Assembly: GCF_007559435.1 (NCBI RefSeq)
Contig: NZ_VMBP01000005.1
Location: 124,001 to 188,000 of the forward strand
DNA length: 64,000 nt
Reading direction: 5' to 3'
From: Ancylobacter moscoviensis
GTDB taxonomy: Bacteria > Pseudomonadota > Alphaproteobacteria > Rhizobiales > Xanthobacteraceae
Under the pieces are notes generated by a model. It ran no database searches and was not told where the DNA came from. It worked only from the letters and a program-made list of their open reading frames with translations. This document shows, in pieces, positions 36,049 to 45,260 of the stretch; positions within the stretch are counted from its first letter, which is position 1, and each line of letters starts with the position of its first letter. The position numbers and the translations under genes are program-made.

Positions 36049-36074
36049 GATCACACTAGCGAATGTTTATGATC
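36049..36074. promoter_or_regulatory. Candidate LysR operator in the DUF1127-LysR divergent spacer
   Basis: GATCA (36049-36053) and TGATC (36070-36074) form an inverted repeat in the 194-bp region between the two divergent starts. The position suits a LysR-type site controlling both genes. Inference only. Confidence 0.35.
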
Positions 36075-36119
36075 CAAGATATCATTCCGATTGATGATAC
36101 GCCGCCGGGAGCGCCGCCG

Positions 36120-37004
36120 ATGACCGTGTTGCTGGACATTGATCAATTAAGAACATTCATCGCCATCGCCGAAACGGGCAGTTTCACCAAGGCGGCTGAT
36201 GTGGTCCACAAGACCCAGTCGGCGGTCTCGATGCAGATGAAGCGGCTGGAGGAGAGGGTCGGCAAGCCGATCTTCGCGCGCGACGGGCGCTCCTCGCGCC
36301 TCACCGACGAGGGCGAGCGGCTGCTCGATTACGCCCGGCGCATCGTCAAGCTGAACATGGAGGCGGTGGCCAGCCTCGCCAGCGCCGAACTCTCCGGCCG
36401 CGTGCGCCTCGGCGTGCCCGACGACTACGCCGACCGCTACCTCCCGGAGATCATGGCGCGCTTCTCCGCGACCCATCCCAATGTCGAGCTGACCGTCGTC
36501 TGCGATCCCTCGACCGATCTCATCGACCGCATCGACACCGGCGACCTCGACCTCGCCATCATCACCGACTGCGAGATGATCAACCGCGAGACGGAGATCA
36601 TCCGCCGCGAGCAGCTCCTGTGGATCGGCTCCACCCGCCATTCGGTGCATCTGGAGGACCCGGTGCCGCTGGCGCTGGGCCGGCAGAGCTGCAACTGGCG
36701 GCAGGAGGCGATCTCCATGCTGCAGGCGGTGGGGCGGCCGTTCCGCATTCTCTATACCAGCTCGAACAGCACGGCGGTGTCGGCGGCGGTGCTCTCGGGT
36801 CTCGCCATCTCGGTGCTGCCGGAATCGGGGCTGCGGCCGGGGATGCGGGTGCTCGGCCCCTCCGACGGCTTCCCGGCGCTGGCGCCGTGCCGCATCGGCC
36901 TGCTGCGCAACCGGCATGAAGCCTCGGCGCTGGCCGACGCGCTGGCGAACCATATCGTGCAGGGCCTCGACAACATCTCCGAGGCGGCCATCGCGGCGGA
37001 GTGA
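36120..37004 (+). CDS. LysR family transcriptional regulator
   Basis: A 294-residue regulator. The N-terminal winged HTH reads LRTFIAIAETGSFTKAADVV and KTQSAVSMQMKRLEERVGKP, and the C-terminal co-inducer domain begins near residue 90 (GRVRLGVPDDYADRYLPEIM). Its divergent pairing with a DUF1127 gene resembles VtlR-type regulators of alphaproteobacteria, which activate small DUF1127 genes; orthology is not proven. The ATG at 36120 puts the HTH at the usual distance; an upstream ATG at 36063 would add 19 residues and overlap the candidate operator. Confidence 0.88.
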   Translation: MTVLLDIDQLRTFIAIAETGSFTKAADVVHKTQSAVSMQMKRLEERVGKPIFARDGRSSRLTDEGERLLDYARRIVKLNMEAVASLASAELSGRVRLGVPDDYADRYLPEIMARFSATHPNVELTVVCDPSTDLIDRIDTGDLDLAIITDCEMINRETEIIRREQLLWIGSTRHSVHLEDPVPLALGRQSCNWRQEAISMLQAVGRPFRILYTSSNSTAVSAAVLSGLAISVLPESGLRPGMRVLGPSDGFPALAPCRIGLLRNRHEASALADALANHIVQGLDNISEAAIAAE

Positions 37005-37091
37005 TCGCCGCCGCCTCTCATGCCGGGGGCGGGCGGAACCACCTCTCCGCCGCGGTGCGGGCGCGGGAAGCCGGCGGGGCGAGGCCGCCGC

Positions 37092-38462
37092 TCAGTAGGC
37101 GCACTCGTCGAAGATCGGCTCGACCGAGCGGTTCCATTCGGTCTCGTAGCGCCGCAGCAGCACCTCGGCCGGGGTGAGGCCGGTCTCGAGGCTTTCTTCC
37201 AGCGGCTTGAGGAAGCGCGTCTCGTCGCGGCCCTGGCTGTCGCGATAGTCGCGGCGGGCGAGGCCGTCGCGGGCGATGGCGACCACCTCGCGGGCGAGCT
37301 CGCGCATGGAGCGGCCGGCGATCTCCGCCTTGAAGCCGAGCCGGGGCACGTCGTCGCGCAGCTTCTGGCGCTCCTGCGCGCTCCAGCCCCTGGCGAGGTC
37401 CCAGCCGGCGTCGAGGCTCGTCGTGTCGTAGAGCAGGCCGGTCCACAGCGCGGGCAGGGCGCACAGATTGCGCCACGGGCCGCCATCGGCGCCGCGCATT
37501 TCGAGGTAACGTTTCAGCCGCACCTCGGGGAAGATGGTGGAGAGGTGGTTGGCCCAGTCCGAGACCGTCGCGGTCTCGCCCGGCACCGCCGGGTGCCTTC
37601 CCGCCAGAAGATCGCGGAAGGAGGAGCCGGCGACGTCGATATAGGTGTCGCCGCGCTTGATGAAGTACATCGGCACGTCGAGGGCGTAGTCGACGTAACG
37701 CTCGAAGCCCATGCCGTCCTCGAAGGCGAAGGGCAGCATGCCGGAGCGGTTGTTGTCGGTGTCGCGCCAGATCTCCGAGCGGAAGGAGAGGAAGCCGTTG
37801 GGCCGCCCTTCCGTGAAGGGCGAGTTGGCGAACAGGGCGGTGGCGACCGGCTGCAAAGCGAGGCCGACGCGCAGCTTCTTCACCATGTCGGCTTCCGAGG
37901 CGAAGTCGAGATTCACCTGCACGGTACAGGTCCGGTACATCATGTCGAGGCCGTGCGTGCCGACCTTCGGCATGTAGCCGGTCATGATCTTGTAGCGGCC
38001 CTTGGGCATCACCGGCGTCTGCGCCAGCGTCCATTTCGGGCTCATGCCGAGGCCGAGGAAGCCGAAGCCGAGCGGGGTCGCCACCTCGCGCACATGGGTG
38101 AGATGGGTGTTCACCTCGGCGCAGGTCTCGTGGATGGTGACGAGCGGCGCGCCGGAAAGCTCGAACTGCCCGCCGGGCTCCAGCGAGATCGCCCCGCCGC
38201 CGACATTGTCGGCGAGGCCGATGATGGTGGAGCCCTCCATGATCGGCTCCCAGCAGCTCAGCGCCTGCATGCCTTCGAGCAGGGCGCGGATGCCGTTCTC
38301 GCCTTCATAGGGCACGGGATCGTGGCCCTTCAGGGTGAAGGGGAACTTCTCGTGCTCGGTGCCGATGCGGAACTTCTGCGGCGCCTTGCTGCCCGCTTCC
38401 AGCCAGGCGACGAGCTCGTCGCGGCTTTCGATGGGCTGCGTGTCGATCTGGTCTCGCGCCAT
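37092..38462 (-). CDS. gshA: Glutamate-cysteine ligase (plant/alphaproteobacterial type)
   Basis: A 456-residue enzyme making gamma-glutamylcysteine, the first step of glutathione synthesis. It matches the plant-type GCL group: RIGTEHEKFPF near residue 30, LEPGGQFELSGAP, GLGMSPKW and MYRTCTVQVNLDF. ATG 38462 is chosen because GGAG lies eight bases upstream; a longer form to 38501 adds 13 residues. A second, YbdK-type ligase gene lies 3 kb away. Confidence 0.93.
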   Translation of the reverse strand: MARDQIDTQPIESRDELVAWLEAGSKAPQKFRIGTEHEKFPFTLKGHDPVPYEGENGIRALLEGMQALSCWEPIMEGSTIIGLADNVGGGAISLEPGGQFELSGAPLVTIHETCAEVNTHLTHVREVATPLGFGFLGLGMSPKWTLAQTPVMPKGRYKIMTGYMPKVGTHGLDMMYRTCTVQVNLDFASEADMVKKLRVGLALQPVATALFANSPFTEGRPNGFLSFRSEIWRDTDNNRSGMLPFAFEDGMGFERYVDYALDVPMYFIKRGDTYIDVAGSSFRDLLAGRHPAVPGETATVSDWANHLSTIFPEVRLKRYLEMRGADGGPWRNLCALPALWTGLLYDTTSLDAGWDLARGWSAQERQKLRDDVPRLGFKAEIAGRSMRELAREVVAIARDGLARRDYRDSQGRDETRFLKPLEESLETGLTPAEVLLRRYETEWNRSVEPIFDECAY

Positions 38463-38580
38463 AAAGGACTCCGGCGGCAGGCTGGCAGGGCGCGAGACCA
38501 TACACAGGCCGGCGTTGGACGCAAATCGCCGTAACTACCGATGAAAATCGGGGAATATGGCGGGCCGGCGCCGGGCCGTT

Positions 38581-39270
38581 TCAGCCGGTGGCGGCGGACG
38601 AGGCGAGGACGACGGCGCGGGTGCCGGCCGGCACCCGCCGGTAGAGGTCGATGATGTCCTGGTTCAGCAGCCGGATGCAGCCGGAGGAGACCATGGTGCC
38701 GATGGTCCACGGCTCGACGGTGCCGTGCAGCCGGTACAGCGTGTCGCGCCCGTCGCGGTAGAGATAGAGCGCGCGCGGGCCGAGCGGGTTGCCCGGGCCG
38801 CCCGGCAGGCCGCCGGCATATTTGCCGTAGCGCTCGGGCTCGCGGCGAATCATGTCCGGGGTCGGCGTCCAGCGCGGCCACTCGGCCTTGCGGGCGATGG
38901 TGGCGGCGCCGCGGAAGTTGAAGCCTTCCTCCCGGCCGACGCCGACGCCGTAGCGCAGCGCCCGGCCGCCCTCGCGGACCAGATAGGCGTAGCGGGCCTC
39001 GACGTCGACGACGATGGTGCCGGGCTCCTCGCGGGTGGCATAGGCGACCTCGCGCCTCAGGAAGCGCGGATCGATCCGCGACAGATCGACGGCCGGGACC
39101 GGATAGGGCTCGCCGTCGAGCGCGGCGTAGATGGCCTCATAGGAGGCCGCATGCGCGGGCGCGGAAGCAAGGGGAAGGGCGGCCTCCGCCGGCGCCGGCC
39201 GGCGCGCCGTGGCGCAGCCGGCGAGAAGGAAGGGAGCGCCGAGAAGGAAACCGCGTCGGTCGATGGCCAT
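38581..39270 (-). CDS. L,D-transpeptidase lipoprotein (YkuD domain)
   Basis: A 229-residue exported enzyme that makes 3-3 peptidoglycan cross-links or anchors proteins to the wall. The N-terminus RRGFLLGAPFLLAGC is a lipoprotein signal with twin arginines. The YkuD domain ends with the catalytic motif LHGTVEPW...SSGCIRLLN, with the nucleophilic cysteine at about residue 198. It also carries the conserved PGGPGNPLGPRALYLY. It is divergent from a LysR gene, with a clear palindrome between the starts. Confidence 0.9.
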   Translation of the reverse strand: MAIDRRGFLLGAPFLLAGCATARRPAPAEAALPLASAPAHAASYEAIYAALDGEPYPVPAVDLSRIDPRFLRREVAYATREEPGTIVVDVEARYAYLVREGGRALRYGVGVGREEGFNFRGAATIARKAEWPRWTPTPDMIRREPERYGKYAGGLPGGPGNPLGPRALYLYRDGRDTLYRLHGTVEPWTIGTMVSSGCIRLLNQDIIDLYRRVPAGTRAVVLASSAATG

Positions 39271-39344
39271 GGACGTCTGTGCCTCCGGAAGGAATGCGAT
39301 GGGGTCGCGGCCTAGGTGCGCGATGGCGCCGGAAGCGTCCATAT

Positions 39345-39369
39345 GTTATGGGGTAATCACTTCCATAAC
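39345..39369. promoter_or_regulatory. Probable LysR operator between the L,D-transpeptidase and LysR genes
   Basis: A perfect 7-bp inverted repeat GTTATGG...CCATAAC with an 11-base spacer, ending 13 bases before the LysR start. This is the size and position expected of an autoregulatory LysR site. Confidence 0.55.
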
Positions 39370-39381
39370 CAAGAGGCATGG

Positions 39382-40296
39382 ATGGATCTCGCCGCCGCCC
39401 TGCGCGCCTTCGTGCGCACCGTCGAGCGCGGCTCGGTGACGGCGGCGGCACGGGACCTCGCCGTGACGCAGCCGGCCGTCACCAAGCATCTGCGCAATCT
39501 GGAGCGCCATGTCGGCGCGCGGCTGCTGGAGCGTTCGGCGCGCCTCGTGCGCCCGACGCCGCAGGGCGCGGCGCTCTACGAGACGAGCCGCTCGGCGCTC
39601 GCCTCCATCGATTCGGCGCTGGAAGGCGTGCGGCGCGACATGGGCGCCATCGAGGGGACGCTGCGCATCCACGCGCCCGCCTGCCTCGGCGCCCGGCGGC
39701 TGCACGGTATCGTCCTGGAGTTCCAGGCGGCGCATCCGGGCGTGAATGTCGATCTCATCCTGGAGAACCGCAGCGTCGATCTCGTCTACGAGAATCTGGA
39801 CCTCGCGGTGAAATATGGCCGGCCGGAAGGACAGGACCTGATCATCCGGCGGCTGGGGCTGGTGCGGCGGGTGCTGGTGGCGGCGCCGAGCTTCCTGGCC
39901 CGCTGCGGCCCCGTCGACACGCTGGAGCGCCTGTCGCAGATCGACCTCGTCACCACGCCCGCCGTGGTATCGCCGCGCGACATGCTGGTCGTGCAGCGCG
40001 CGGGGAACCCGCTGGGCGAATCCATCGAGGTGCCGGTGCGCCCGATCCTGCGCACCAATGCCGCCGAAGTGATCGAGCAGACGCTGCTGGGCGGCCACGC
40101 GGCCGGGCCGGTGCAGGTGCTGTTCGCCGCCCGCGACCTGGCGGCGGGGCGCCTCGTGCGGCTGCTGCCGGAATACGAGGTGCGCCCGTCGGAGGTGTTC
40201 CTCGCCTATCCCTCGGTGCGCTTCATGCGTCCGGTGGTGCGGGCCTTCACCGATTTCGCCGTGCCGGCGCTGCGGGCGACGGAAGGGATCACCTGA
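39382..40296 (+). CDS. LysR family transcriptional regulator
   Basis: A 304-residue regulator with N-terminal HTH (LRAFVRTVERGSVTAAARDL, then VTQPAVTKHLRNLERHVGAR) and a substrate-binding-like C-terminal domain from about residue 90 (GTLRIHAPACLGARRLHGIV). AAGAGG precedes the ATG at 39382; the ATG four bases earlier is in another frame. It probably controls itself and the divergent L,D-transpeptidase gene through the palindrome between them. Confidence 0.9.
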   Translation: MDLAAALRAFVRTVERGSVTAAARDLAVTQPAVTKHLRNLERHVGARLLERSARLVRPTPQGAALYETSRSALASIDSALEGVRRDMGAIEGTLRIHAPACLGARRLHGIVLEFQAAHPGVNVDLILENRSVDLVYENLDLAVKYGRPEGQDLIIRRLGLVRRVLVAAPSFLARCGPVDTLERLSQIDLVTTPAVVSPRDMLVVQRAGNPLGESIEVPVRPILRTNAAEVIEQTLLGGHAAGPVQVLFAARDLAAGRLVRLLPEYEVRPSEVFLAYPSVRFMRPVVRAFTDFAVPALRATEGIT

Positions 40297-40322
40297 TCCG
40301 GCGCCGCCCGGTTCCGTGGGCG

Positions 40323-40345
40323 ACCTCTCCCCGGCGGGGAGAGGT
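40323..40345. terminator. Bidirectional hairpin between convergent LysR and YbdK-type genes
   Basis: ACCTCTCCCC and GGGGAGAGGT form a 10-bp stem with a GGC loop. It lies 26 bases after the LysR stop and 16 before the minus-strand stop. The T tract is weak. Confidence 0.6.
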
Positions 40346-40361
40346 AATAAAAGGACGCCGG

Positions 40362-41486
40362 CTACTGCGCGGAGGCGTGGGCCAGCCAGGTCTTGACCGC
40401 GTTGAGCGCCTCGTTGCGGTTGCCGGTGCGGTGGGCGGCCTCCTGATAGACGGCGATCTGCACGTCGGCGCTGGTGCCGCCGCCGAGGATGGTGCGCAGG
40501 TGCTCCAGTTCCTCGCCGCCGCCCAGCGCCTGTGCGTCGTCGCGCAGCTGGTCGATCAGCGTCTCCACCGCCTGCGCCACCGGGACGGCCTCGCGAGCGC
40601 CGCGGTCGACGAAGCTGCCATGGATGCCGTAGCGCTGCGCCCGCCACTTGTTCTCCGAGGCGATGGCGCGGTCCACCGCGTCGATGCCGGCGTTGAGCCC
40701 GGGATTGCGCACGAGATGGCGCACCAGCGCGCGGTAGAGCGCGGCGATGGCGACGGAATCCTCCACCCGCGTGCAGCTGTCGGGCGCCCGCAGCTCGAGC
40801 GTCGGATGCTTCACCGAGGGACGGATGGTCCACCACACATAGCTCGAATCGCGGATCGCCCGCGCCGCCACCAGGGCGTCGATGTAGTCCTGATAGTCCT
40901 TGGCGGTCTCGAACAGCTCGGGCAGGCCGGTGCGGGGCAGCTCGTCATAGGCGGCGAGCCGGTAGCCCATCAGCCCGGTGCGCTTGGATTCCCAGAAGGG
41001 CGAGGAGGTCGACAGCGCCACGAAGATCGGCAGATAGGGCAGGATGCGGCGCATGACGTCGATGCGCTGGTCGGCGTCGGGCAGCTCCACATGCACATGC
41101 ATGCCGCAGAGCATGTTGCGCTCGCCGAGCATCTGGAGATCGTGCATCAGCCCGTCATAGCGGCGGGTCTGCGTGCCCTTGCCGGTCTGCCAGCTCGCCG
41201 TGGGGTGCGTGCCGGAAGCGAGGAAGGCGAGGTCGAAGCCGGCGGCCACCTCGCCCAGCGAACGGCGCAGGCCGCGAAGCTGGCGGCGCGCCTCGGCGGC
41301 GCTCTCGTGCGGGCGGGTCATCACCTCGATCTGCGACTGCAGGAGCTCGCCGGAGACCGCGCCCCCCAGTTCCGCATGCACCTTGTCCATGAAGGCGCCC
41401 GGCATGCGGCGCAGCGCGCTGCGCGTTTCCCCGTCGACGATGAAATATTCTTCCTCGATCCCGATGCGGTATTCTTCTGTCGTCAT
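40362..41486 (-). CDS. YbdK-type carboxylate-amine ligase
   Basis: A 374-residue member of the GCS2 family, typical length for YbdK. It begins [13 protein letters not shown], the family's ATP/glutamate site, and has [15 protein letters not shown] and THPTASW motifs. E. coli YbdK has weak glutamate-cysteine ligase activity, but the true substrate is usually unknown. This genome already has gshA 2 kb away, so a different amine acceptor is likely. GGAGAA supports the ATG at 41486 over 41507. Confidence 0.88.
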   Translation of the reverse strand: MTTEEYRIGIEEEYFIVDGETRSALRRMPGAFMDKVHAELGGAVSGELLQSQIEVMTRPHESAAEARRQLRGLRRSLGEVAAGFDLAFLASGTHPTASWQTGKGTQTRRYDGLMHDLQMLGERNMLCGMHVHVELPDADQRIDVMRRILPYLPIFVALSTSSPFWESKRTGLMGYRLAAYDELPRTGLPELFETAKDYQDYIDALVAARAIRDSSYVWWTIRPSVKHPTLELRAPDSCTRVEDSVAIAALYRALVRHLVRNPGLNAGIDAVDRAIASENKWRAQRYGIHGSFVDRGAREAVPVAQAVETLIDQLRDDAQALGGGEELEHLRTILGGGTSADVQIAVYQEAAHRTGNRNEALNAVKTWLAHASAQ

Positions 41487-41841
41487 GGCGTCATTCTCCG
41501 CACTCATCGATAAGGATGCAGGCAGGCATAGCTTAGCCGACGCAGAATCAATCCGCGTCGATTTCGGTGGCTTGATGATTGAAAAGTAAGACCGGAATGT
41601 GACCCCGAATTGGAGGGGTATCGAGGTCAATTTATTATAATTGTCAAAATTATATTGATGCTACTACCAGTAGTGGGCATCTCGTTTCTTGGGCATGCAG
41701 CCGCCTTTCCGCGGCCGGGGAGCGGCGCGGCACAAGGGCGGTCTTCCGATAGCCGGTGCTCCCGCGGCGGGGTGCCCGGTGACGCCGGCTAACGCGCAGG
41801 GTCGAATCCGGTTCCCGCCGGGCGCGTGCTTCGCCGCTCTT
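41487..41841. other. Gene-free spacer with an AT-rich block
   Basis: About 355 bases between the YbdK-type start and the rsmE stop. Bases 41628-41670 are strongly AT-rich, with TTGACA on the minus strand, and may contain the YbdK-type promoter, though no good -10 is spaced correctly. No RNA gene or convincing short gene was found. Confidence 0.4.
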
Positions 41842-42609
41842 TCAGCGGGCGGCGTGCCGCGCCGCTTCCACCAGGGCGAGGGCCGCCACGGCGGCGGTGT
41901 CGGCGCGCAGGATGCGCGGGCCGAGCGAGAGCACGACGGTGCCGGGGCGGGCGGCCAGCCGGCGCCGCTCCTCGTCGTCGAAGCCGCCTTCCGGGCCAAT
42001 GAGCACGGCGAGCGGCCCGTCGATCGCCGGGCGCAGCGCCGCCATCGGGTCGGCCTCGGGCGCGGCCTCGTCGCAGAACACCAGCCGGCGTTCCGGCGCC
42101 AGCCCGGCCAGCCAGCGGGCCAGCGGCTCCGGCTCCAGCACGGCGGGCGGGTTGAGGATGCCGCACTGCTCGGCGGCCTCGATCACATTGGCGCGCATGC
42201 GCTCGGTGTTCACCCGCGTCGCCTGGGTGCGGCGGGTCATCACCGGCACCAGCCGGCCGGCGCCCATCTCCACCGCCTTCTGCACCATGTAGTCGAGGCG
42301 GGCATGCTTGAGCGGGGCGAAGGCATAGTCGAGATCGGGCGGCGGCGTCTGCCGGCGCAGCCGCGCCTCGCAGCGCAGGAGCGCCTCGCGCCTGCCGCCG
42401 GCCTCGCGCACGGCGCGCCATTCCCCGTCGCGCCCGTTGAAGAGATGGATGTGCCCGCCGACCTCCAGCCGGATCACGTCGGAGACGTAATGGGCCCGGT
42501 CGCGGTCGAGGCTGACCAGCGCGCCTTCCGCCAGCCCATCCTCGACGAAGAGGCGCTGGGCGCGGAAATCATAGGGCTGGTCGAGGGAATCATCTTGAGT
42601 TCGGGCCAT
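41842..42609 (-). CDS. rsmE: 16S rRNA m3U1498 methyltransferase RsmE
   Basis: A 255-residue SPOUT-class enzyme methylating uridine 1498 of 16S rRNA. An N-terminal PUA-like domain (about residues 15-70, RAHYVSDVIRLEVGG) precedes the knotted SAM-binding domain with VLIGPEGGFDDEE and LSLGPRILRADTAAV, the family signature. Starts at 42609 and 42621 are both possible; neither has a good ribosome site. Confidence 0.93.
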   Translation of the reverse strand: MARTQDDSLDQPYDFRAQRLFVEDGLAEGALVSLDRDRAHYVSDVIRLEVGGHIHLFNGRDGEWRAVREAGGRREALLRCEARLRRQTPPPDLDYAFAPLKHARLDYMVQKAVEMGAGRLVPVMTRRTQATRVNTERMRANVIEAAEQCGILNPPAVLEPEPLARWLAGLAPERRLVFCDEAAPEADPMAALRPAIDGPLAVLIGPEGGFDDEERRRLAARPGTVVLSLGPRILRADTAAVAALALVEAARHAAR

Positions 42610-42742
42610 GATGCGGGCCATTTTCTCGCTTATAAGCCGGCACGGTGAGATATGCCGTGATGTTGCCCAATCTTTAAGGCCCCTGTATCACGCTGGGTCA
42701 ATAAGACGGCACCGCCCGGCGGTTCTGATGAGAGGTTGAATA

Positions 42743-43417
42743 TTGGAAGCTCGCCTGAAGCACCCGCGCGCCGGCATGCCGGCGCTGGCTGGCGCGCTCA
42801 TCGTCGGGATGCTGCATGCGACGCCGGCCGGCGCGCAATGGATCGGCACGCCCGGCGGTTCCGGTGACGGGGCCTCCGGCTCCGGCAATGTGACCATCAC
42901 CGCGCCGGCCCCGGCCCCCGGCATGCAGGGCGGCCTGGGCTCCGGTTTCGAACCGGCGCCGCAGCCCGTTCCGCAGCAGGCCAACCCCAACATGGCCGAG
43001 TGCCAGACGAGCGTGCAGAAGCTGCGCACCGACCTCGAGGCGCGCGGCGGTGCCGTGCAGAAGGCGGCGAAGGCCAAGCGCCCGCCGTCCGAGCTGTGCC
43101 CGCTGTTCCGCAACCTCGCCACCGCCCAGCAGGCCTTCTATGCCTACCTCAACGGCAACAAGGCCAAATGCGGCGTGCCCGACGACGTGCTGCAGAAGCT
43201 GAAGGCCAACAACTCCCAGGTCGCCACGACACGCAACCGCGTCTGCGAGGTGGCGAAGATGCAGGAGAACGGCGGCGGCGGTGGCGGCGGTGGCCCCAGC
43301 GGTCCGCCGGCCCAGGGTTCCGTCTCCGCCGGCCTCGGCCTGCCGAGCGGCCTTCCCAGCGTCGGCACCGAGCCGGGCGGCGTGTTCGACACGCTCGGCG
43401 GCGACGCGTTGCGCTGA
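42743..43417 (+). CDS. Secreted protein of unknown function
   Basis: A 224-residue exported protein I do not recognise. With the TTG at 42743 as start (AGAGG eight bases upstream), residues 1-31 form a normal signal peptide (basic start, hydrophobic core, PAGA cleavage site). The next 55 residues are Gly/Pro/Ala-rich. A central Cys-containing domain follows (residues about 85-175) with four cysteines in AECQ, SELCPLF, AKCGV and RVCEV, probably two disulfides. The tail is Gly-rich. An ATG at 42776 is an alternative start. It lies six bases before ubiA, so the two are probably co-transcribed. Confidence 0.75.
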   Translation: MEARLKHPRAGMPALAGALIVGMLHATPAGAQWIGTPGGSGDGASGSGNVTITAPAPAPGMQGGLGSGFEPAPQPVPQQANPNMAECQTSVQKLRTDLEARGGAVQKAAKAKRPPSELCPLFRNLATAQQAFYAYLNGNKAKCGVPDDVLQKLKANNSQVATTRNRVCEVAKMQENGGGGGGGGPSGPPAQGSVSAGLGLPSGLPSVGTEPGGVFDTLGGDALR

Positions 43418-43423
43418 CCGGCC

Positions 43424-44368
43424 ATGATGCTTCCCGCCGGCCCGGCTCCGGCCGACACCACCGGAAACTGGGTCGACCGGCGCGCGCCCTCCTTCCTGCG
43501 CCCTTTCCTGCGGCTGGCGCGTGCCGATCGCCCGATCGGCAGCTGGCTGCTGCTCATTCCCTGCCTGTGGTCGGTGGCGCTCGCCCTGCGCCTGCAGGCG
43601 GATGCCGGCGCGCCCGACTACGGGCACGCGGCGGCGCTGATCGCGCTCTTCGCCATCGGCGCGGTCGCCATGCGCGGGGCGGGCTGCACCTGGAACGACA
43701 TTCTCGACCGCGACATTGACGGGCGCGTGGAGCGCACGCGCGCGCGCCCGCTGCCGGCCGGGCAGGTGACGCTGGCCGGCGCCTTCGTCTTCCTCGGCGT
43801 GCAGGGCCTCGCCGGCCTCGCCGTGCTGCTCTGCCTGCCGCCCTTCGCCATCGCCACGGCGCTCGCCTCGCTGGGCGTGGTGGTGATCTATCCGCTGATG
43901 AAGCGGGTGATCTGGGTGCCGCAGGCGGTGCTCGGGCTCGCCTTCTCCTGGGGCGCGCTGATGGGCTTCGCCGCGCTGATCGAGGCGCTGCCGCCCTCCG
44001 CCTTCCTGCTCTATGCGGGCTCGGTGCTCTGGGTGATCGGCTACGACACCATCTACGCGCATCAGGACCGCGAGGACGACGAGACGGTCGGGGTGAAGTC
44101 CTCGGCGCGGTTCTTCGCCGGCGCGACCAAGCGGTGGCTGGTCGGCCTGTATGGCGGCACGGTGGTGCTGTTCGCGCTGGCGATCGGCGCGGCGGGCGGC
44201 GGCGTCTTCGCCTGGCTGGGGCTCGCCCTGTTCGCGGCGCATCTCGCCTGGCAGATCCGGCGGGTCGACATCGACGACGGCGGGAACTGCCTGCGGGTGT
44301 TCCTCTCCAACCGCGACGCCGGCCTGATCCTGTTCGCGGGGCTGGCCGTCCAGGCGTTGGCGGCCTGA
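43424..44368 (+). CDS. ubiA: 4-hydroxybenzoate octaprenyltransferase
   Basis: A 314-residue membrane prenyltransferase attaching the isoprenoid tail to 4-hydroxybenzoate in ubiquinone synthesis. The two Asp-rich motifs are present: NDILDRDIDGRVERTRARPL near residue 90 and GYDTIYAHQDREDD near residue 205. Eight or so hydrophobic helices surround them. The N-terminal RADRPIGSWLLLIPCLWS is typical. Confidence 0.95.
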   Translation: MMLPAGPAPADTTGNWVDRRAPSFLRPFLRLARADRPIGSWLLLIPCLWSVALALRLQADAGAPDYGHAAALIALFAIGAVAMRGAGCTWNDILDRDIDGRVERTRARPLPAGQVTLAGAFVFLGVQGLAGLAVLLCLPPFAIATALASLGVVVIYPLMKRVIWVPQAVLGLAFSWGALMGFAALIEALPPSAFLLYAGSVLWVIGYDTIYAHQDREDDETVGVKSSARFFAGATKRWLVGLYGGTVVLFALAIGAAGGGVFAWLGLALFAAHLAWQIRRVDIDDGGNCLRVFLSNRDAGLILFAGLAVQALAA

Positions 44369-44473
44369 GCGGCGGGCCGGAGCGCCCGAACGCGGGTGCC
44401 CGCGAGGCTGCGCGGTTGCGGGGGCGGCCCCGGCGGTGCTAAGGAGCCGCAAACCCTTGAAAGCACGGTTCCC

Positions 44474-45106
44474 ATGAGCATCCGCCTGCACCGCGGCGAC
44501 CTGGTCGATCTCGCCCGCTACACGCCCGAGAACGCGCCCTTCGTCGCCATCGACACCGAGACGCTGGGCCTCAACCCGCATCGCGACCGGCTCTGCGTGG
44601 TGCAGCTCTCGCCGGGCGACGGCACCGCCGACATCGTGCAGATTCCGGCCGGCGCCGGCCCCGGCAGCGCGCCGAACCTCGAAAAGCTGCTCACCGATCC
44701 GCGCAGCACCAAGCTGTTCCACTTCGCCCGCTTCGACGTCGCCGTGCTCGGCAAGACGTTCGGGCTGACGGTGGAGCCGGTGTGGTGCACCAAGATCGCT
44801 TCGCGCCTGACCCGCACCTACACCGACCGGCACGGGCTGAAGGAGCTGGTGCGCGAGCTGCTCGGCGTCGACCTGTCCAAGCAGCAGCAGAGCTCGGACT
44901 GGGCGGCGGAGGAACTGAGCGAGGCGCAGCTCCAATACGCCGCCTCGGACGTGCTGCACCTGCATGCCCTGCAGGCGAAGCTCGCCGCGATGCTGGCCCG
45001 CGACGGGCGCACCGAGCTGGCCGAGGCGTGCTTCGGCTTCCTGCCGACCCGCGCCAAGCTGGACCTCGCCGGCTGGCCGGAAGAGGACATCTTCGCGCAT
45101 TCTTGA
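44474..45106 (+). CDS. rnd: Ribonuclease D-like 3'-5' exonuclease
   Basis: A 210-residue DEDDy exonuclease domain protein: exo I is FVAIDTETLGL, exo II KLFHFARFDVAVL, and exo III YAASDVLHLHAL. It lacks the HRDC domains of E. coli RNase D (375 residues), a short form common in alphaproteobacteria that trims tRNA and other RNA 3' ends. It precedes the lpt genes in the usual order. Confidence 0.92.
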   Translation: MSIRLHRGDLVDLARYTPENAPFVAIDTETLGLNPHRDRLCVVQLSPGDGTADIVQIPAGAGPGSAPNLEKLLTDPRSTKLFHFARFDVAVLGKTFGLTVEPVWCTKIASRLTRTYTDRHGLKELVRELLGVDLSKQQQSSDWAAEELSEAQLQYAASDVLHLHALQAKLAAMLARDGRTELAEACFGFLPTRAKLDLAGWPEEDIFAHS

Positions 45107-45260
45107 ACGGCGGCGCCCGGCGCCGTCCGGGGTCTGCCCGAGATTCGCCGACTTCTCAGGGCTTGTTGAGTTGCAGCGCCCCGTGCTTGCGCGTCAGGGC
45201 GGAAGCCGCCATCTTACGCGATGGTGGGGGTCCATCGCAGCCGGGGATACACCGTCACGC

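Noticed and set aside
41610..41792. A 60-codon frame in the YbdK-rsmE spacer with a hydrophobic start
   Set aside because: No ribosome site, no recognisable family and biased only by the AT-rich block; not enough to call a gene.
42698..45100. An 800-codon minus-strand frame opposite ubiA and rnd
   Set aside because: Shadow of real plus-strand genes carrying intact UbiA and DEDDy motifs.
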